Of a DNA stretch of 64,000 nucleotides, positions 61,701-64,000 are shown one piece after another. The DNA lies in assembly GCA_019096065.1 (NCBI GenBank), contig JAGUCH010000001.1:5270001-5334000 (forward strand), read 5' to 3'. Below the pieces are notes generated by a model, which saw nothing but the letters and a program-made list of their open reading frames with translations, was not told the DNA's origin and searched no databases. How positions within the stretch are numbered: position 1 is the stretch's first letter; every line of letters starts with the position of its first letter. A program made the translations under genes and the position numbers. Source of the stretch: Paracyclopina nana. Its lineage: Eukaryota; Arthropoda; Copepoda; Cyclopoida; Cyclopettidae.

Positions 61701-63607
61701 GGAAGTATAAAGAGACCTGTCTTCTCACCTTCTCGATGAAGGCCCGAGGCGTTGCTGCCACGCAGCAGCCCAGCGCTCTGAAGAGCCTCTCTGGAGCCTC
61801 CGGCTGTTTTATGCTGGCTGCAAGTTTCACAAGCATCAGAGGAAGCACCAGCCCCGCCTGCAAGGCCGCCAGACCCGCCTCCCCCAAGGTCTCCGCGCTG
61901 GAGAGGCGGATTTGTGCGTATTGTACACTCTTCTCCTTGGGTGGTTTTTGTGGTGTTGGCCGCAGCCTCTTTAGCCTCTTTTTCCATCTCCTGAAAGAAT
62001 AAGGAAACTTTTATTCCTCCATCAACACTGTGTGGCACACAACAACCACGTGCTTTTTCCCAAGGCATTAGCAGTACCATCACGACCCTTTTCACTTGCA
62101 AAACAAGTCGCAAAACCATCGATGCCCTGATACACATTCCCAAATTCGAAATAATTTGGCCTTTTTGCTTTAGAAAAATTCCAAACTCGGGATTGATATA
62201 GTACAACTTTGCTTGTGATTGACAAACAGTGGTCAAGAGAACGAACAACATTTGGACTCGGCCAGTAGCCAAATAAGCAGGCGACTCGTTGTTGGCGATA
62301 TCAATCATTTTTATGATTAACCTACCGCATTATTTGCCTCAGCCTCCTCCTCGTAGCTCATAGCGACTACGGCTAGCATAAGGTTGATGAGGTAAAAGGA
62401 GCCGAAAAAGACAACGATAGTAAAAAATATCACATGCATTGGTCCGCCCGTTGCAACCACCTGAAATGATTTTTTGCAATGCAATAACTCTTCGTCGTCA
62501 TCACTACGCTTGTTTCCTTACCATGTTGTAGACATTTTCCCAATAATCGAGAGTAATAAGTTGAAAGGTTGTTAGCATTGACCACAGTAGGTTGTCAAAA
62601 CTGGTAAACCCATAGTTGGGGTTATCTCCAACATGAGGTAAGCACACGTAGCCGTCAGGACATAGCCTACAAAATAAGGGGTCATTCTTAATTAAGTATC
62701 AATCAGCCTGGGCCCTATAATGATAATACCTTGCTCCGCTGACATTCCCACAAAGAAGGGCTTTATTGGAGCCAGTCATGTACCAATGATTGCTATCAAG
62801 AACCCATTCTGTCCAATTACGTACTCCACTTTCCACTCCAGGCCATTCTAAAACACACTTGTTTCGCAGTTGGCCCATATAAACCTAGAAGTTGAGAATG
62901 GGTGAAAGAAGTGCAATTTTTGTTGCATCGAGAGCAATCCTATAACTCAACTGCAAACCAGACGAGAGACTGATGCACTTACAGCAGTCAGCTATATTTT
63001 ACGTAATTCCTTGTACTCGAAAAAGTTGCTCAACTACAAATACTGTTGGTACCCTCACCAAAAATTGATATTGTAAGATTTAACAAGCAGAAAAAACCTG
63101 CTTGCAAAACCACGTACCACCAGCACACACAATCAAAAGCAAACAAGGCTTTAACAGCAGTGAAGTCTCTGAATAAAGGCAGCCTTTGCGCTCATATTCT
63201 CGAAATTTCGCTAGATGCTGCTCGTGATAGATAATCGTGTTCGCCAAATTCATCCAAGAATGAGTATGACAAATTGAGCAAAGTCGTCATGATTCCACGG
63301 GAAATTTGCTTTGGAAGATTGATGGAGTTAGCAACTTTAATAATAGATGCATCCTCCACGCAGTGCCCCACTATTAAAAAGCGAACGCTCGCTTTGAATA
63401 GCTAGGGAAGAGCAAATCCGTTGTTGGCTTTTCACGTTGCCTGGTGAGTGCTTGTGGCCCTCAAACGGTCAGTAGAATCTTTGGGGAAAAGTTGGTTTAC
63501 CTGCAGAGCAAACAATGCGAAGACCATGAGGCAAAATATGGTGAGAGTCATGACCTCGGCCAATTGTTTTACTGCATTTAGCAGAGCGTTGATGATAGTC
63601 TTCAGAC
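44601..63607 (-). CDS. NaCP60E: Four-domain voltage-gated cation channel, Nav2 / NaCP60E (DSC1) type (5' end outside window)
   Basis: Pore-forming plasma-membrane channel. Exons: 63501-63607, 62730-62884, 62522-62666, 62326-62460, 61729-61990, 61478-61626, 61056-61162, 60873-60996, 60564-60684, 60113-60498, 59863-60056, 59698-59803, 58683-58811, 56612-56795, 55595-55738, 55265-55397, 54891-55206, 54598-54714, 53913-54523, 53712-53845, 53249-53601, 52880-53196, 52481-52703, 48928-49067, 48544-48865, 47655-48483, 47238-47592, 46199-46299, 45838-46131, 45629-45776, 44601-45441. All have GT-AG borders and the summed length keeps one open frame of 2559 residues. The pore ring is D (TLDYWEN), E (LCGEWIEP), E ([10 protein letters not shown]), A ([10 protein letters not shown]), i.e. 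DEEA, unlike the DEKA of Para. In the DSC1/BSC1 family this ring is known to give calcium-permeable channels. Domain I S1-S4 and the start codon lie beyond the right edge. Confidence 0.93.
46437..46455. repeat. (AGT)n microsatellite
   Basis: About six AGT units in a channel intron. Confidence 0.85.
49731..51043. mobile_element. Possible DNA-transposon remnant, ends CCCAACTAGGAAA
   Basis: A perfect 13-bp inverted repeat (49731-49743 and 51031-51043) bounds 1.3 kb in a channel intron. The flanks show no clear target duplication and the interior frames are short and unrecognised. The repeats could be chance, though position and composition favour an old insertion. Confidence 0.35.
51429..51920. 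mobile_element. MITE-like element, ends TGCCCTGTTCATCTAC
   Basis: 16-bp terminal inverted repeats with one mismatch (51429-51444 and 51905-51920) around 460 bp of non-coding DNA that is itself partly self-complementary (AGGGTTGAC near 51582 against GTCAACCCT near 51769). End core CCTGTTCATCTAC resembles that of 38747-38968, suggesting one family. Confidence 0.5.
52880..53845 (-). CDS. NaCP60E: Nav2 channel: domain IV
   Basis: Three exons. S1-S2 run from [20 protein letters not shown] to FTTIFSLG, S3 is [20 protein letters not shown], and S4 is [20 protein letters not shown] followed by KGIRKLL. S5 is [21 protein letters not shown] 52-nt intron (53197-53248) follows the turret start (HRGALNDQ). 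The pore is [20 protein letters not shown] with the filter Ala codon at 53137-53139. S6 is [18 protein letters not shown], followed by the acidic pre-EF segment [20 protein letters not shown]. Confidence 0.94.
53913..55206 (-). CDS. NaCP60E: Nav2 channel: domain III and III-IV linker
   Basis: Three exons. S1-S3 run from [20 protein letters not shown] to CLDFVIVC. S4 is [20 protein letters not shown], with a positive residue every third position. The pore is [18 protein letters not shown]. The filter residue is Glu (codon 54248-54250) where Para channels have Lys. After S6 ([20 protein letters not shown]) comes the inactivation-type linker [26 protein letters not shown], with MFLT at the position of the fast-inactivation motif of Nav channels. 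Confidence 0.94.
55265..56795 (-). CDS. NaCP60E: Nav2 channel: domain II-III cytoplasmic linker
   Basis: Three exons encode a basic segment ([20 protein letters not shown]), a neutral segment, and a strongly acidic Gly/Glu stretch ([20 protein letters not shown]) before the cysteine-containing lead-in to domain III (CCPLICEKM). Phases 1, 1 and 2 connect cleanly. A fold-back transposon lies in the intron just downstream (56289-56486). Confidence 0.82.
56289..56486. mobile_element. Fold-back hAT-like MITE (198 bp) in a Nav2 intron
   Basis: The two arms are inverted copies of about 60 bp with few differences. They begin TAGGGTTCTAGATATTCC on the left and end GGAATATCAAGAACACTA on the right. The arms share CTCCGCGACTTCGTTTTACT and its inverse. 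Perfect 8-bp direct repeats AAAAGACC flank the unit (56281-56288 and 56487-56494). The duplication length and TAG start suggest hAT. It lies 125 bp from exon 56612-56795. Confidence 0.85.
56796..58682 (-). other. 1.9-kb Nav2 intron
   Basis: Separates domain II S6 (SRKE) from the II-III linker (EVKGES), both phase 0. No additional exon or element is supported. Confidence 0.55.
58683..60498 (-). CDS. NaCP60E: Nav2 channel: domain II
   Basis: Four exons. A cysteine cluster ([12 protein letters not shown]) precedes S1. S1 is [21 protein letters not shown]2-S3 runs from [17 protein letters not shown] to [18 protein letters not shown]4 is [20 protein letters not shown] with a modest number of positive charges. 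S5 includes [20 protein letters not shown] and GMQLFGKTY. The pore is [19 protein letters not shown]; the filter Glu codon is at 59743-59745. S6 is [20 protein letters not shown]. The wording follows Nav domain II closely. Confidence 0.93.
58812..59697 (-). other. 0.9-kb Nav2 intron
   Basis: Separates the domain II pore exon from the S6 exon, phase 0. Frames present are short and without family likeness. Nothing else identified. Confidence 0.55.
60564..61990 (-). CDS. NaCP60E: Nav2 channel: domain I-II cytoplasmic linker
   Basis: Five exons encode about 255 low-complexity, mostly polar residues, with a glycine-rich stretch ([20 protein letters not shown]) and runs of Glu and Ser ([21 protein letters not shown]). 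Phases through the linker are 1, 0, 2, 0 and 1, all consistent. Glycine- and serine-rich linkers are usual for this position and evolve fast, so identity rests on splice continuity between domains I and II. Confidence 0.8.
62326..63607 (-). CDS. NaCP60E: Nav2 channel: domain I S5, pore and S6
   Basis: Four exons. The first begins mid-codon with [19 protein letters not shown] (S4-S5 linker) and runs through S5 ([16 protein letters not shown]). The extracellular turret contains NWTEW and NVS, possible N-glycosylation sites. The pore helix and filter are [18 protein letters not shown]; the filter Asp codon is at 62546-62548. S6 is [20 protein letters not shown] followed by [16 protein letters not shown]. 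The exon containing S3-S4 is not in the window. Confidence 0.92.
62885..63500 (-). other. 0.6-kb Nav2 intron
   Basis: Separates the domain I S5 exon (ending FALQ) from the turret exon (starting VYMGQL), phase 0. No further feature is seen. Confidence 0.55.
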
Positions 63608-64000
63608 CTAAAAGGAAAGTATACATTCTTCATTCTCGTCATCGCTTTCTCCTTTTGTCATAAGAGTGGAATAGTAGCAGCAAGCACTGCCGCAGTGGAG
63701 GCAGCTCTTGAAGAAGGTAAAGCTTTCACTTCTCTCACTACTACTAGCAACAGACCTTGCACGGTGGGCTTAAAAACAATTTGCTTGGGGAATTCCATCA
63801 CACCTATGCAGTAGCAGGGTTATGGGCCTATCATCTATTCTGGCCGGGGGAAAAGCAAAGCCACTGCATTATGCTTGCTGCACAAAATGACAGTCGTAGT
63901 TCGATCTAAAGAGCGCTACATGAAAGATAATTGTGTAGCTAACTCAATTCAGTCTGCCAATTATTTTGGGGGGCACTATTTCGAAGCCCACCGTGGCCTT
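63608..64000 (-). other. Start of the Nav2 intron leading to the upstream domain I exons
   Basis: The exon at 63607 begins with a split Gly codon (phase 1) after acceptor TTTTAG. No S3-S4 exon is recognisable before the right edge, so the gene continues beyond it. Confidence 0.55.

Overview
The window looks like nuclear DNA of an invertebrate, most likely an arthropod. Genes are split by short GT-AG introns (about 50-100 nt) mixed with a few multi-kilobase ones, spacers are AT-rich, and small inverted-repeat DNA transposons are common. The gene content points the same way: an invertebrate-type Nav2 (NaCP60E/DSC1) channel, a Cys-loop channel of the arthropod pHCl-2-like kind, and a two-RA-domain Rau-like protein. 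The species cannot be named from sequence alone. All identifications were made by reading translations and comparing them with remembered family sequences; no search was run. Exon joins were checked by splice sites and by phase arithmetic.

Left part (1-14.6 kb). The 3' end of a RasGRF-type Ras exchange factor gene (+) occupies 1-3766. Its 2.4-kb intron holds a complete head-to-head gene pair: an isopentenyl phosphate kinase (-) with an apparent GC-AG intron, and an unrecognised single-exon 301-residue acidic protein (+). Next come an HMG-box protein (-, 4591-5739) and a 428-residue Cys-loop chloride-channel-like subunit (-, 6549-14343) whose three coding exons are split by a 6.4-kb intron.

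Middle (14.6-43 kb). About 20 kb has no coding exon I can support. It is followed by a single-exon Rau-like protein (-, 34967-36325), then a very AT-rich block (37.5-42.6 kb) packed with non-coding inverted-repeat elements. These include a 1.02-kb hAT-type element with an 8-bp target duplication and a 0.92-kb element whose ends carry repeats of CGCGACATGCGCG and which encloses a second, palindromic element.

Right part (43-64 kb). An A4GALT-like glycosyltransferase (+, 43009-44208) whose DxD metal site reads S-P-G converges tail-to-tail on a four-domain Nav2 channel (-). Thirty-one exons of the channel (44601-63607) lie in the window and encode 2559 residues, from the S4-S5/S5 region of domain I to the stop. 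The pore ring reads D-E-E-A, the signature of the calcium-permeable DSC1/Nav2 class rather than the D-E-K-A of Para. Its introns hold more fold-back elements, including a 198-bp one with perfect 8-bp target duplications.

No multi-gene system, CRISPR array, rRNA or tRNA was found. The points most worth follow-up are the nested gene pair, the glycosyltransferase without DxD, the DEEA channel with its long tail, and the fold-back elements.
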